A stretch of 31,289 nt of DNA from Candidatus Nomurabacteria bacterium (GCA_026396015.1 JAPLXP010000009.1:1-31289); one strand, 5' to 3'; positions 21,579 through 30,621 are shown, counted from the first letter of the stretch. Notes: generated by a model not told the origin, from the sequence alone. Numbers and translations: made by a program.

Positions 21579-23273
21579 ATGTATAACAATATTTTTCAAT
21601 TTTTGAATTCTGCTGGAACATGTGATGTCAATCAGGCGGGTCAATTGTTCTCATTAGAATCAACTCCATCTTTATTGCTTTATTCCTATGTTCCAGCTGT
21701 AATTATAGCCCTTAGTCTGGTTCTCTTTATTTATTTCAAAGATAGAAAAAATTTAATAAGTAGAGCATTAGTATTGTTTACTTTTTTCTATTCATTTTGG
21801 GTTTTAAATATTTTGTTGCAGTGGATATCTGTTCCAAATAAATTGATTTTAATGGCTTGGCAAATGACAGCTTTTTTTGAAGTCGGACTCTGTTTGTCGG
21901 CCTTACATTTGTTTGTAGCTTTTTATACTAAAGAGCACATTACAAAAAGATTAAAGTTCGCACTTGTCTTTATCACATTAGTGATGGTAGTACTAACTCC
22001 AACTTATTTAAATATAAGTTCCTACGATTTCGAAAGCTGTGAAGGTATTCTTGGTTATGTTTGGTATTTTATTTATGCATTCGAATTGATCCTTCCATTT
22101 AGTATTTTGATTGCAGGTTTTATTAAGTCTAAAAATCCTAAATACACTGAAAGAAAAAAAGAAATAAGAATTTTCTCTGTTGCTCTATTTATCTGTTTAC
22201 TTGTATTTTCTATTTCAAATTTAGTAGGTGAATACTATCAATATTATAGTTTAAATCTTTTTGGACCACTCGGATTACTGGCTTTTGTTGGTTTTGTTAC
22301 TTATTTAATTTTAAATTTTAAATTGTTTAATATTCGTATTTTTTCTACTCAAATTCTTGTTATTTTCTTGAATTTAGCAATAGTTTCCTTGCTGTTGATA
22401 AATAATCTTGTGGCTATTCATTTGATTACAGTATTTACTTTTGTTTTAGCTGTCTTTTTTGGATATCTGTTGATTATGAGTGTTAAGAAGGAAATTGAAC
22501 AAAAAGAGAACTTAGAAAGACTCCGTTTAAAGCTTGAAGAGTCAAACATAAATTTGGAAACGGCTAATGAAAAATTGAAGGGACTTGATAAACTTAAGAC
22601 AGAATTCCTCTCACTCGCATCACACCAGCTACGAAGTCCGCTGACAGCTATCAAGGGGTATGCATCGATGGTAAAGGATGGAGACTTTGGAGAAGTAGCA
22701 CCAAAAGCAAAAGAAGCTGTAGAAAGAATATTTGAATCAAGTCAAAATCTGACCATCATTGTCGAAGACTTGCTAAACGTATCAAAGATTGAATCCGGTG
22801 GTATGAAATACGAAAAGGCGAATTTTGACATGTCAGAAATAGTAAAGACTACAGCAGAAGATCTGTCTATCATGGCTGCAAAGAAAAATATAAAACTGAG
22901 CTACAGCGCTGATTCCGGTAATCATAATGTGAATGGTGACAAAGAAAAGCTTCGTCAGGTAGTACTGAACTTCATCGACAACTCTATCAAGTATACGAAA
23001 GAGGGAACAATCGAAGTAAAATTGGAAAATAAAAATGATAAAGTTCTCGTATCAGTAAAGGATACTGGTATGGGGGTATCACCAGAGATCATGGCTACAC
23101 TATTCCAAAAATTTGCTCGTGGTGAAGGTCAAAAAATGAATACTGGAGGATCAGGATTGGGTCTCTATTTAGCAAAAGAAATAGTGGATGCACACAAGGG
23201 TCGCGTATGGGTAGAATCCCCAGGTATGGGACTCGGATCTACATTCTTTATAGAATTGGACGCTGTGAATTAG
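21579..23273 (+). CDS. Membrane sensor histidine kinase (orphan)
   Basis: 564 residues. The N-terminal about 300 residues form eight or so membrane spans, resembling the 7TM/8TM sensor modules of histidine kinases. A short coiled coil (about 305-335) leads to HisKA with ASHQLRSPLTAIKGY (phospho-acceptor H349), then HATPase_c: NFIDNSIKY (N box), DTGMGVS (G1), GSGLGLYLAKEIV (G2). All catalytic boxes are intact. No response regulator is adjacent. TATAAA lies 7 nt before the ATG. Confidence 0.93.
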   Translation: MYNNIFQFLNSAGTCDVNQAGQLFSLESTPSLLLYSYVPAVIIALSLVLFIYFKDRKNLISRALVLFTFFYSFWVLNILLQWISVPNKLILMAWQMTAFFEVGLCLSALHLFVAFYTKEHITKRLKFALVFITLVMVVLTPTYLNISSYDFESCEGILGYVWYFIYAFELILPFSILIAGFIKSKNPKYTERKKEIRIFSVALFICLLVFSISNLVGEYYQYYSLNLFGPLGLLAFVGFVTYLILNFKLFNIRIFSTQILVIFLNLAIVSLLLINNLVAIHLITVFTFVLAVFFGYLLIMSVKKEIEQKENLERLRLKLEESNINLETANEKLKGLDKLKTEFLSLASHQLRSPLTAIKGYASMVKDGDFGEVAPKAKEAVERIFESSQNLTIIVEDLLNVSKIESGGMKYEKANFDMSEIVKTTAEDLSIMAAKKNIKLSYSADSGNHNVNGDKEKLRQVVLNFIDNSIKYTKEGTIEVKLENKNDKVLVSVKDTGMGVSPEIMATLFQKFARGEGQKMNTGGSGLGLYLAKEIVDAHKGRVWVESPGMGLGSTFFIELDAVN

Positions 23274-23307
23274 GTTCTAGTAGCTAGTTTCTAGGCAATA
23301 ATACAAA

Positions 23308-23340
23308 AAACTGCGCGACGTATGTCGCGCAGTTTATTAT
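23308..23340 (+). terminator. Terminator of the histidine kinase gene
   Basis: AAACTGCGCGAC (23308-23319), loop GTAT, GTCGCGCAGTTT (23324-23335), then TATTATTT. Confidence 0.9.
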
Positions 23341-23383
23341 TTATTGATCAAAGAATGTGTACTTACATTAAGCGTGCTTAAAT

Positions 23384-23412
23384 TTGACATATATTCGGAT
23401 GTGATGTATTCT
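23384..23412 (+). promoter_or_regulatory. Promoter before the GT2 stub / Nudix gene
   Basis: TTGACA (23384-23389), 17-bp spacer, TATTCT (23407-23412); a consensus -35 with optimal spacing. Confidence 0.7.
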
Positions 23413-23431
23413 TTTATAAAAAGATAGCCTT

Positions 23432-23632
23432 ATGAAAAAAAATTCTTTGACAATTGGAGTTCCTATTAGGAATGAAGAAAAAAGCTTGCCAATGTTTATT
23501 AAAACTCTAGAAAATGCACTACATAGATTGAGTAATGGATTCTTTACCAGAAGGATTAACAAAGAAAATTGGACTGATTATTACTCATCCAAAAGATCGT
23601 TCGCACAATCACTTGCAATATTCAGTGTATGA
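23432..23632 (+). pseudogene. Glycosyltransferase family 2 N-terminal stub
   Basis: The first about 30 codons (SLTIGVPIRNEEKSLPMF) are a classic GT2 start strand and NEE motif. From about codon 35 the frame is merely the out-of-frame start of the Nudix gene, and it stops at 23632. The DNA looks like a deletion that joined a GT2 start and its promoter to the Nudix gene. A 66-residue peptide could still be made. Confidence 0.7.
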
Positions 23633-24185
23633 AGATCAAAGAATTAAGTTTGTGATTCATGTAAATGAAGAATTAACATCAAGTCTTAAAAATGGTATGC
23701 TTGTTCATATGATTTCAAATGGAAACGAGGCAACTCTCAAAAAAAATGAATTTCTAATAGAGAATATCCACATTCGTATAGTTGAAGAGAGATCATTGCC
23801 GGATTCAAATACGGTAAGTGCGGTATTTCTTATTGGCTTTATTGATGACAAAATTGTTGCTATCCGAAATGAACGAGGTTGGGATATTCCTGGTGGGCAT
23901 GTTGAGACTACAGATTTAGACTTAATTGACTCTCTTAAGAGAGAAGTTGATGAAGAGGGTGGTGCTACCTTTGAAAATGCTAAACCGTTTGCAACTATGC
24001 GATTTGAAGGTAAAGAAAAAGTAATGCTTTTTTATGTTTCAAAAGACTGCAAGCTTAGTGAATTCATCCCGAAAGAAGATGCTTTTGAAAGAACGCTTAT
24101 GACCGTTACCGAATTTATTTCAAAATATAATTGGAAAAAGGATGTTATTGAGTTATTGATTAAAAAGGCAGTTGAAATTAATTAG
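23535..24185 (+). CDS. Nudix hydrolase
   Basis: 216 residues. C-terminal Nudix domain with GWDIPGGHVE, then SLKREVDEEGG, which fits the Nudix box with one extra residue between the first Glu and the REUxEE block. Known members hydrolyse nucleoside diphosphates linked to another group. The N-terminal about 90 residues are a separate unassigned region (KKIGLIITHPKDR...). The 5' end overlaps the GT2 stub in another frame, so its true start may have been lost or replaced. Ends at a strong terminator. Confidence 0.82.
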   Translation: MDSLPEGLTKKIGLIITHPKDRSHNHLQYSVYEDQRIKFVIHVNEELTSSLKNGMLVHMISNGNEATLKKNEFLIENIHIRIVEERSLPDSNTVSAVFLIGFIDDKIVAIRNERGWDIPGGHVETTDLDLIDSLKREVDEEGGATFENAKPFATMRFEGKEKVMLFYVSKDCKLSEFIPKEDAFERTLMTVTEFISKYNWKKDVIELLIKKAVEIN

Positions 24186-24190
24186 AAAGT

Positions 24191-24223
24191 AAAAGAGTAG
24201 ATGAAAATCTACTCTTTTTATTT
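24191..24223 (+). terminator. Bidirectional terminator between Nudix and cysS
   Basis: AAAAGAGTAGAT (24191-24202), loop GAAA, ATCTACTCTTTT (24207-24218), with A- and T-rich flanks serving both convergent genes. Confidence 0.9.
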
Positions 24224-24225
24224 TT

Positions 24226-25593
24226 TTATGTCTTTGTAATTTTGTATCCTCCTTCTACATCCTTAATCTCGTAACCCAATTCTTTTATCTGGTCGCGGAG
24301 CTCATCACTCTTAGCCCAATTCTTTTCATTGCGAGCTGCTGTACGAGCATCTGCTAGTGCTGATACCTCAACTGGAATTTCGATTGGCTTTTCTGCTGAA
24401 ACTTTATCTAATCCAAATCCAAATACACGATCGAAATCTAGCATTGTGGCCTTTTTATCTGAAGAGGAGATATCTGTATCTTTTACGAGTTCCCAGAGTA
24501 TTGCTACAGCTTTTGGTGTGTTTAGATTGTCGGATAATACCTCTGTAAATCTGTCTTTGTATTCAGTATTTATGATTCCATTGTCAGTATCCAATACCTC
24601 TCTGTATGCGCTATAAAGGCGCTCTAATGCAGTCTGAGCTCCAGATACAGCTTCAATCGTAAAGTTTACTTTTGTGTCGTAATTGCCCGTATAGAGCCAA
24701 TAACGGAAGGCCTGCGGTGTGATGCCTAGCTTGTCTATATCACGGAGGGTATAGAAATTGCCTAGGCTCTTGCTCATCTTCTTGCCATCTACCATCAGGT
24801 GTTCATTATGCATCCAGTATTTTACAAATGGGTGACCTGTAGCGCATTCGGATTGAGCGATCTCATTCTCGTGATGGGGGAACATGTTGTCGACTCCACC
24901 TGTGTGAATATCGATAGTATCACCGAGCTCGGCTGTACTCATAGCAGAGCATTCTATGTGCCATCCAGGGCGGCCCTTACCGAGAGGTGTCTCCCAGAAT
25001 ACCTCTCCATCATTTTCATCCCATGATTTCCATAGGGCAAAATCTTGAGCATTTTCTTTGTCATATTCATCGTTTGCCATTCTGCCTTTTGCATTTTCCT
25101 TTAAATCAGAAAGAGTGAAATGTGAGAGTTTTCCATACTCTGCATCCTTTGCAATGTCAAAATACACAGAACCATCTTCTGATTTGTAAGCAAAACCTTT
25201 TTCAATCAGAGCTTCGATCATTGTGACCATCTCGTCTATATAGTCTGTAGCTTTTGTATATTTTTCTGCGCGAATAATATTGAGGGAGTCTACATCTTTG
25301 TAAAATTCCTCTGTATAGAATTCTGTAAATTCAGCTAGTGTTTTTTCTTGTGCTATTGAATCACGAATAGTCTTGTCATCTATATCTGTGATATTCATGA
25401 TGTGTTTTACCTTGTATCCGAGATATGACAGTGTACGCTTTAACATGTCGCCAAAAATATATGCACGGTAGTTTCCTATGTGAGGATAATTGTAGACTGT
25501 AGGTCCACAGGTGTATAGCGTAACTTGATTCTCTTCTATCGGCTTGAATATTTCATTACTGCGTGATAGAGAATTGTATAGATTTAGAGCCAT
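24226..25593 (-). CDS. cysS: Cysteinyl-tRNA synthetase
   Basis: Charges tRNA-Cys with cysteine. Class I motifs: PHIGN (37-41, HIGH-type) and KMSKS (272-276). Zinc ligands fit C29, C215, H240 and E244 (HHENE). 455 residues, complete, with the C-terminal anticodon-binding helices. Its start overlaps the end of the CorA-like gene by 10 bp, so the two are one operon with translational coupling. Confidence 0.97.
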   Translation of the reverse strand: MALNLYNSLSRSNEIFKPIEENQVTLYTCGPTVYNYPHIGNYRAYIFGDMLKRTLSYLGYKVKHIMNITDIDDKTIRDSIAQEKTLAEFTEFYTEEFYKDVDSLNIIRAEKYTKATDYIDEMVTMIEALIEKGFAYKSEDGSVYFDIAKDAEYGKLSHFTLSDLKENAKGRMANDEYDKENAQDFALWKSWDENDGEVFWETPLGKGRPGWHIECSAMSTAELGDTIDIHTGGVDNMFPHHENEIAQSECATGHPFVKYWMHNEHLMVDGKKMSKSLGNFYTLRDIDKLGITPQAFRYWLYTGNYDTKVNFTIEAVSGAQTALERLYSAYREVLDTDNGIINTEYKDRFTEVLSDNLNTPKAVAILWELVKDTDISSSDKKATMLDFDRVFGFGLDKVSAEKPIEIPVEVSALADARTAARNEKNWAKSDELRDQIKELGYEIKDVEGGYKITKT

Positions 25594-26489
25594 TTTTGTA
25601 TTTTAAAATAAATAAATATTATTACACTTGTTACAAACATCGCAGCCAGAATAAAGTAGAATTGAGTCGTATTTAGAATAAAATCTGTATTCATCATAAA
25701 TAAACTAGAAATAACGGTTACTGGAGAAATCAAGAATGTGATGATTGTCAAAACCTTCATCGTATCATTTGTCTTGTTTGCAAGAATAGAGTCGTTTGTA
25801 TCTCTCAGATCATCAACTATTTCTTTGTGAGATTCGATGACAGAGATACTCTTGTTGTATTCATTCATGATCTCACCTGTATAATAATTGAATTTCTCAC
25901 CAAAGAATCTGTTTGCTGCAAAATTGAAAGACTCAAGAATATCCTTGTGAAAACGCAATGTCTGCTTGAAGTCCAGTAGTGTACGATTGATGTGTGAGAG
26001 CATCTGCACCATCTTGCCTTCTTCTCCACTGAAGATACTCTTTTCTGTTTCTTTAATCTGAGAATTTACACCCATGAGTTCCTCACGAGAATGCATATAT
26101 AGTGTCTTCACGATATGGAAGAATATGAGTCCGCCGTGGTCCACGTCGATCTTCTTTTCTAGAGAAAGCTCTACCTCTAGGCGCTTTGCGAATTCATATA
26201 GTGTGTCGATGAATTCATAGTGTACTGTGATTATAAAATTGTTACCAACGATGAAGTCAATCTCTTGTTCTACACCTTTTGTCTTTTGAGTTGAGAGTTT
26301 AGGGAAGTTTAATATCAAATAAATGAAGTTTGAGTATACGTCAACTTTGGCATGAAGGCTCTTGTCAGTCAATTCTTCACCTAAAAGAGACGGTATTGAA
26401 TACTCATCCATTATATGGTCTAATTCTTCTTGTGTTGGGGACTCTAGGTCTACCCAAGTAAGGCCCTTATACGTATATTTTGAAATCAT
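25584..26489 (-). CDS. corA: CorA-like divalent metal transporter
   Basis: 301 residues: N-terminal soluble alpha/beta domain (WVDLESPTQEEL), a long helix with polar Glu/Asp pattern (about 140-240), and two C-terminal membrane spans. The loop that is GMN in CorA reads FMMNTD here, so the Gly is replaced. The start at 26489 is chosen over 26516 because TTGAAA-16-TATAAT ends 6 nt before it and the longer form would start upstream of the transcript. Overlaps cysS by 10 bp; diverges from rplU with interleaved promoters. Confidence 0.85.
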   Translation of the reverse strand: MISKYTYKGLTWVDLESPTQEELDHIMDEYSIPSLLGEELTDKSLHAKVDVYSNFIYLILNFPKLSTQKTKGVEQEIDFIVGNNFIITVHYEFIDTLYEFAKRLEVELSLEKKIDVDHGGLIFFHIVKTLYMHSREELMGVNSQIKETEKSIFSGEEGKMVQMLSHINRTLLDFKQTLRFHKDILESFNFAANRFFGEKFNYYTGEIMNEYNKSISVIESHKEIVDDLRDTNDSILANKTNDTMKVLTIITFLISPVTVISSLFMMNTDFILNTTQFYFILAAMFVTSVIIFIYFKIQKWL

Positions 26490-26495
26490 GGGTAT

Positions 26496-26542
26496 ATTAT
26501 ACCGCCCCCCTTGCAATTTTCAAAACTTTTGTGTATTATGTA
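26496..26542. promoter_or_regulatory. Divergent overlapping promoters of corA and rplU
   Basis: Plus strand: TTGCAA (26511-26516), 17 bp, TATTAT (26534-26539) for rplU. Minus strand: TTGAAA (26518-26523), 16 bp, TATAAT (26496-26501) for corA. The two -35 boxes are adjacent, so the promoters probably compete. Confidence 0.75.
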
Positions 26543-26548
26543 TCCACT

Positions 26549-26866
26549 ATGGAATTTGCAGTTATTGAAACAGGTGGAAAGCAATATAAAGTCGCAGTAG
26601 GCGATGTACTTAAAGTCGAGAAACTCGATGGGGAATTTACCCTAGGGGACAAGATAGTATTTGAAAAAGTACTCCTTGTAGACAATGGTACAGACACTAC
26701 AATAGGTGCACCTTATATCGCAGGAGCAAAAGTGGAATCATTATTCCAAAAAGCTGGTCGCGGTAAAACAGTAAAGGTTGTTAAATACAAGCAAAAGAGT
26801 CGTTATTTGAAGAAAAACGGTCACAGACAGCCTTTTGTAGAAGTAAAGATATCAGCTATTAAATAA
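26549..26866 (+). CDS. rplU: Ribosomal protein bL21
   Basis: 105 residues: FAVIETGGKQYKVAVGD at the start, KVVKYKQKSRYLKKNGHRQ near the end, complete bL21. The longer in-frame start at 26480 lies upstream of the promoter and is rejected. TATTAT/TATGTA lies 6-9 nt before the ATG. Unlike most bacteria, rpmA does not follow; a terminator does. Confidence 0.97.
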   Translation: MEFAVIETGGKQYKVAVGDVLKVEKLDGEFTLGDKIVFEKVLLVDNGTDTTIGAPYIAGAKVESLFQKAGRGKTVKVVKYKQKSRYLKKNGHRQPFVEVKISAIK

Positions 26867-26881
26867 GTCACACTCACAAAG

Positions 26882-26910
26882 AATCAGCCCCTAACGGGGT
26901 TGATTTTTTT
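26882..26910 (+). terminator. Terminator of rplU
   Basis: AATCAGCCCC (26882-26891), loop TAAC, GGGGTTGATT (26896-26905), then a T-run. Confidence 0.9.
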
Positions 26911-26950
26911 GTATTTTTGTGTTATTGTATCGACAAATAATAGCAAAAAA

Positions 26951-27760
26951 ATGAAACTTAAAAACTTAATACTAGTAATTCCAATGCTGGTTGCATTGAA
27001 TTCTAACGCTCAAACAAAAAGTGGAAATGATGAAGATGATCATTTGACAGAGAGAAATGATTCAACAAAATCATCCAATAAATGGAAATTTGGGTCTGAA
27101 TCTCAAAATGTTCTCCTCGTTGAGAAATTTGAAGTAGCAGCAGCCTGGAACCATACAGGCAATGAAGCACTTCAGATTCTATTCGGATGGCCTCTTGGTA
27201 CTGGTCGCGTATTTGCTACTGGATCACAAGAAGAGAAAGGTTTAAACTTTCTCGATGCGACAATGGACTTTACGTATGGAAATTGGCCAGTTGATTTCGG
27301 TTATTCCATGGGTAATGACCAGACTGGTCACAATCCAAATCTTATTTATATGGGTCCAAATGTAACTTTTATGCCATCTGATTTTAAATCAATCCATAAA
27401 GTATTTAATATTTTGAGATTTAGTGTTATATATCCAACATTTACAAAGAGTGTGGGACTAAGTAATGATTCAATCTCTCATTTTAATAGCGGCTTAGAAT
27501 ATTTGTTGTTTTTTCAAACAAAACAAATTGAAAAGGGCGTAAATGGATTCGATTATTTTGTTGAAGGACTATTAAAGGTTCGTGGTGAAAAAAGTGTATG
27601 TGAACTAGAATTAGGATTGAGGAATCACAAGTTGTTGGATAACAAATTAGGTGTTGGTATCAAATTTTTTACCAATGATTTTAATTTGGAAGACATACAA
27701 TCTTCACTCGTTATTCGATATAACGTGGGGAATACTAATCCTCGTGGATTCTCGCATTAG
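26951..27760 (+). CDS. Secreted protein of unknown function
   Basis: 269 residues from the ATG at 26951 (preferred over 26900, which lies inside the rplU terminator). N-terminal Sec signal peptide MKLKNLILVIPMLVALNSNAQ with likely cleavage after SNA. The mature part begins with an Asp/Lys/Ser-rich linker, then alternating aromatic strands (FGWPLGTGRVF, DFTYGNWPVDFGYSMG) suggesting a beta-rich fold. The SNAQ cleavage style and strands recall Bacteroidota secreted or outer-membrane proteins; acquisition from such a host is only a suspicion. No catalytic motif recognised. Confidence 0.7.
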   Translation: MKLKNLILVIPMLVALNSNAQTKSGNDEDDHLTERNDSTKSSNKWKFGSESQNVLLVEKFEVAAAWNHTGNEALQILFGWPLGTGRVFATGSQEEKGLNFLDATMDFTYGNWPVDFGYSMGNDQTGHNPNLIYMGPNVTFMPSDFKSIHKVFNILRFSVIYPTFTKSVGLSNDSISHFNSGLEYLLFFQTKQIEKGVNGFDYFVEGLLKVRGEKSVCELELGLRNHKLLDNKLGVGIKFFTNDFNLEDIQSSLVIRYNVGNTNPRGFSH

Positions 27761-27782
27761 AATTTAAACAAAAAACAAACGA

Positions 27783-27812
27783 CCCTTAGGATCTATTCCT
27801 AAGGGCGTTTTT
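27783..27812 (+). terminator. Bidirectional terminator
   Basis: CCCTTAGGA (27783-27791), loop TCTAT, TCCTAAGGG (27797-27805), then CG and a T-run. An A-rich left flank lets it also stop recR transcription. Confidence 0.85.
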
Positions 27813-28394
27813 TATTGTCTCACTGTCGGCATATTCGAGCTCGGATCCTGTAGATAGTCCACGGCCTAGACTCGATATCTTTATCTTTCCATCGTATTCA
27901 TTTAATAATTCACGTATGTGTGTATCAGTATTTTCTCCTTGGGGGTTCAATGATAGAGCGATGATGATCTCTTTTAGTCCTTCACTCTTGAATCTATTTT
28001 CAACGACTTTCATCAATTCATTTACCCGCACAAAATTTGGTGTGTCTTTGGTCACTATAGGTATCAGCCCTCCTAATATAAAATACATACCGCTGTAATT
28101 TTTACTTTTCTTGATACTCTCATAATCTGCATCTTTTTCAATGATCAGGAGAGAAGTATGATCTGTTTTTGGATTGGCACAAGTCTCGCACAATACACTA
28201 CGCTCTGACTGAAAAAAAAGATAACAAGATGGGCATTGGCGAATTTCGCTCTTGATCTTCATTATCGCTTCTCCTAGATCATTCACATATATGGGATTTT
28301 TGTGTAGTAGGAAATAGACAAAACGCTTGGCTTGCCTCTCACCAATACCTGGGAATTCCTTGAAAAGTTGTGCGAGTATTTCTATTTGATTCAT
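27786..28394 (-). CDS. recR: Recombination mediator protein RecR
   Basis: 202 residues, RecFOR pathway protein that helps load RecA at gaps. Helix-hairpin-helix FPGIGERQAKR (14-24), C4 zinc finger (C54, C57, C69, C72), Toprim domain from about residue 80 (LLIIEKDAD), and C-terminal ISSLGRGLSTGSELEYAD Walker-B-like region. It begins 2 bp after the end of dnaB, forming a dnaB-recR operon. Confidence 0.97.
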   Translation of the reverse strand: MNQIEILAQLFKEFPGIGERQAKRFVYFLLHKNPIYVNDLGEAIMKIKSEIRQCPSCYLFFQSERSVLCETCANPKTDHTSLLIIEKDADYESIKKSKNYSGMYFILGGLIPIVTKDTPNFVRVNELMKVVENRFKSEGLKEIIIALSLNPQGENTDTHIRELLNEYDGKIKISSLGRGLSTGSELEYADSETIKNALRNRS

Positions 28395-28396
28395 AA

Positions 28397-29803
28397 TTAA
28401 AATCCATCCAATCCATTTTGAGGTGATGATATCTGAGAATTTGCCATTGCTGCAAAGCCGTTTAGATTGCCTTTTTCAAGATCCACGAATGCACCGAGTT
28501 TATCATCAAAGTATAGCTGCACATGACCTACTGGTCCGTTACGGTGCTTTTCCACTAGTATCTCGGCGATATTTGTACGCTCACTCTCATCTTTACCTTT
28601 GTCCTCGCGGTGGATGAACATCACGACGTCGGCGTCTTGCTCGATAGATCCAGAGTCACGCAGGTCTGAAAGACGAGGTTTGCCTCCACGCTGCTCCACG
28701 GCACGAGATAGCTGTGACAATGCGATGACTGGTACGTCGAACTCTTTGGCGAGTGCCTTGAGAGAGTGAGATATCTCAGTCACTTGGTTCACCATATTGT
28801 CATAATTTTTAGACGTAGACATTAGCTGTAGATAGTCCACCAATATCAATCCTATACCATGCTCAGCGTGCACACGGCGACACACAGAGCGCATACGGCC
28901 TATAGTGTTGCCGGCGATATCATCGATAAAGATCGGAGCCTTGGCTAGCTTGTCTAGAGAGTCACGAATCTTTGAAAATTCACTCTCAGCTGAGATATTT
29001 CCAGTTCTTAAATTCCACGCATTCACATTGGCATCAGCGGCGAGCATTCTGTCTACTAGCTGCTGAGTTCCCATTTCTAATGAGAATATGACTGTAGGTA
29101 TCTGGTGCTTTGATGCAGCATGACGAGCGATATTCAATGCAAAGGCAGTCTTACCGACAGATGGACGTGCAGCGAGGATGATGAGGTCAGACTTTTGAAA
29201 ACCAGAGAGTAATTGGTCCAGATCTCGGAATCCAGTAGGCACCCCACGGAGCATACCTTTATTTTCGTGGAGCTTTTCCAAACGCTCCCAAGCTTCGGGT
29301 AATGATTCTTTGAGTGATTGATATGTCTTACCTTTTGAAAATCCGCCCACGCCCATGATGCGCTTCTCCGCCTGATTCACTACATCGAGAATATCCTCGA
29401 TGTCTTCTTTGAATCCTAGCTCTGAAATATCGGATCCAGCCTCGATGACTTTTCGGAGTACATGCTTTTTATTTACTATGTCTGCATAGTGGCGGATGTT
29501 TGTAGAAGCGGGGACTGCATTGGTCAATTCTGATAGATATCCGATACCACCCACCTGATCAATCATGCCTTTTTCACCTAGTCTGTGTGATACAGAGATA
29601 AGGTCGATAGGGTCACCCTTGGCAGATAATTCATTCATGATATTCCAGATCTGTGCGTGTTTGCCAGCATAAAAAGAATCACTGTTTATAATATCTGTGA
29701 TTTCGTGTATTGCACCTGGTCGGAGCATGATAGATCCGAGGACTGCTTTTTCTGAATCCACACTCTGTGGGGGGACTCTGAGATTTTCTTTTTTGATAGC
29801 CAT
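28397..29803 (-). CDS. dnaB: Replicative DNA helicase DnaB
   Basis: 468 residues, hexameric replication-fork helicase. N-terminal primase-interacting domain starting VPPQSVDSEKAVLGS; RecA-like domain with Walker A ARPSVGKT (212-219) and Walker B ILVDYLQLM; QLSRAVEQR and DLRDSGSIEQDAD follow. No intein. TAGAAT (plus 29810-29815) lies 6 nt before the ATG, again suggesting a leaderless mRNA. Confidence 0.98.
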   Translation of the reverse strand: MAIKKENLRVPPQSVDSEKAVLGSIMLRPGAIHEITDIINSDSFYAGKHAQIWNIMNELSAKGDPIDLISVSHRLGEKGMIDQVGGIGYLSELTNAVPASTNIRHYADIVNKKHVLRKVIEAGSDISELGFKEDIEDILDVVNQAEKRIMGVGGFSKGKTYQSLKESLPEAWERLEKLHENKGMLRGVPTGFRDLDQLLSGFQKSDLIILAARPSVGKTAFALNIARHAASKHQIPTVIFSLEMGTQQLVDRMLAADANVNAWNLRTGNISAESEFSKIRDSLDKLAKAPIFIDDIAGNTIGRMRSVCRRVHAEHGIGLILVDYLQLMSTSKNYDNMVNQVTEISHSLKALAKEFDVPVIALSQLSRAVEQRGGKPRLSDLRDSGSIEQDADVVMFIHREDKGKDESERTNIAEILVEKHRNGPVGHVQLYFDDKLGAFVDLEKGNLNGFAAMANSQISSPQNGLDGF

Positions 29804-29860
29804 TCGTCTATTCTATCAATCCATGAAAATATCGCAAACACTCAAAATGGGATAAATAAG

Positions 29861-29914
29861 TGAATAATATGGGGATAAAATATACTTGACAAAAATATAA
29901 ATTAGATGTAATAT
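29861..29914 (+). promoter_or_regulatory. Upstream element plus promoter, copy 1
   Basis: TGAATAATATGGGGATAAA (29861-29879), 6 nt, TTGACA (29886-29891), 17-bp spacer, TAATAT (29909-29914). The 19-bp upstream element recurs exactly at 30686-30704 before the next promoter. Confidence 0.75.
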
Positions 29915-29938
29915 GGTAAAAAATAAACAATTTTATAT

Positions 29939-30607
29939 ATGGATACAGAAATAAATAATGCAGAAAAAAAGATTATTAAATTTGAAGCAGACAGTGAGAC
30001 AATAGAAATTTTTCAAGTATTTAGTCTAGACTTCCTTACTTTTATTAGATTAAATCCAGAAAAATGGAAAATTTTAGAAAATCTAAAAGAGAATGGAAAT
30101 GAAAAAGCAGGGTATATTATTAAATACATTGATTCATTTTCACCAGGAGACTTATTTAATGAAAAGCGTAATACTTTTTTGGGAAACGCAAATCATACTT
30201 CAATGTTTATAACTTCTCATGGAGCAATAGACTTAAAATGGTCAGACTTTGAAATCAAAGAATCTTCTTTCCTTGTAAAGTTTTCCTGTGAAATTTTTTT
30301 GCATAAGAAAATTTTTACTAAGTACATAAGACAACTTATTGATTTTAAGGCTGGTTCGGTGTTACGTAAAAAATTCATTGATAATATTTTAAATGAATGG
30401 CTTAAAGAAAGAGGCTATAAATTGAGAAGATATAACGATGAAAAAGGGCGCTACTACAGTGTCTCATCAATTGTAATGCATAATGAAGAAAAATTTGTAG
30501 TCCCAGAAGGAGAAAAAAGAGAATATCGTAGATTATATGATCGTGGTACATTACGATTAAGTAATGAAGCTACTGGTGTTTATAGCTATGAAATTGTAAA
30601 ATTGTAA
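29939..30607 (+). CDS. Uncharacterised protein
   Basis: 222 residues, soluble, Lys/Glu/Phe-rich; no motif recognised. The middle has a run resembling a beta-sheet domain (ITSHGAIDLKWSDFEIKESSFLVKF), followed by a helical segment and a C-terminal YDRGTLRLSNEATG. It has its own consensus promoter and terminator (30622-30649). It shares a repeated upstream element with the small membrane protein that follows, suggesting common control. Confidence 0.6.
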   Translation: MDTEINNAEKKIIKFEADSETIEIFQVFSLDFLTFIRLNPEKWKILENLKENGNEKAGYIIKYIDSFSPGDLFNEKRNTFLGNANHTSMFITSHGAIDLKWSDFEIKESSFLVKFSCEIFLHKKIFTKYIRQLIDFKAGSVLRKKFIDNILNEWLKERGYKLRRYNDEKGRYYSVSSIVMHNEEKFVVPEGEKREYRRLYDRGTLRLSNEATGVYSYEIVKL

Positions 30608-30621
30608 GTTTAAATTAAAAC

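Noticed and set aside
21572..21582. ACTAGTATG at the histidine kinase start as a Trp operator
   Set aside because: Only one half-site is present; the second half does not match.
23273..23293. CTAG-rich run after the histidine kinase as a second Trp operator
   Set aside because: Spacing is CTAG-N3-CTAG, not N4, and it lies after a stop codon just before a terminator.
26480..26548. N-terminal extension of rplU
   Set aside because: It overlaps the divergent promoters and is absent from bL21 proteins.
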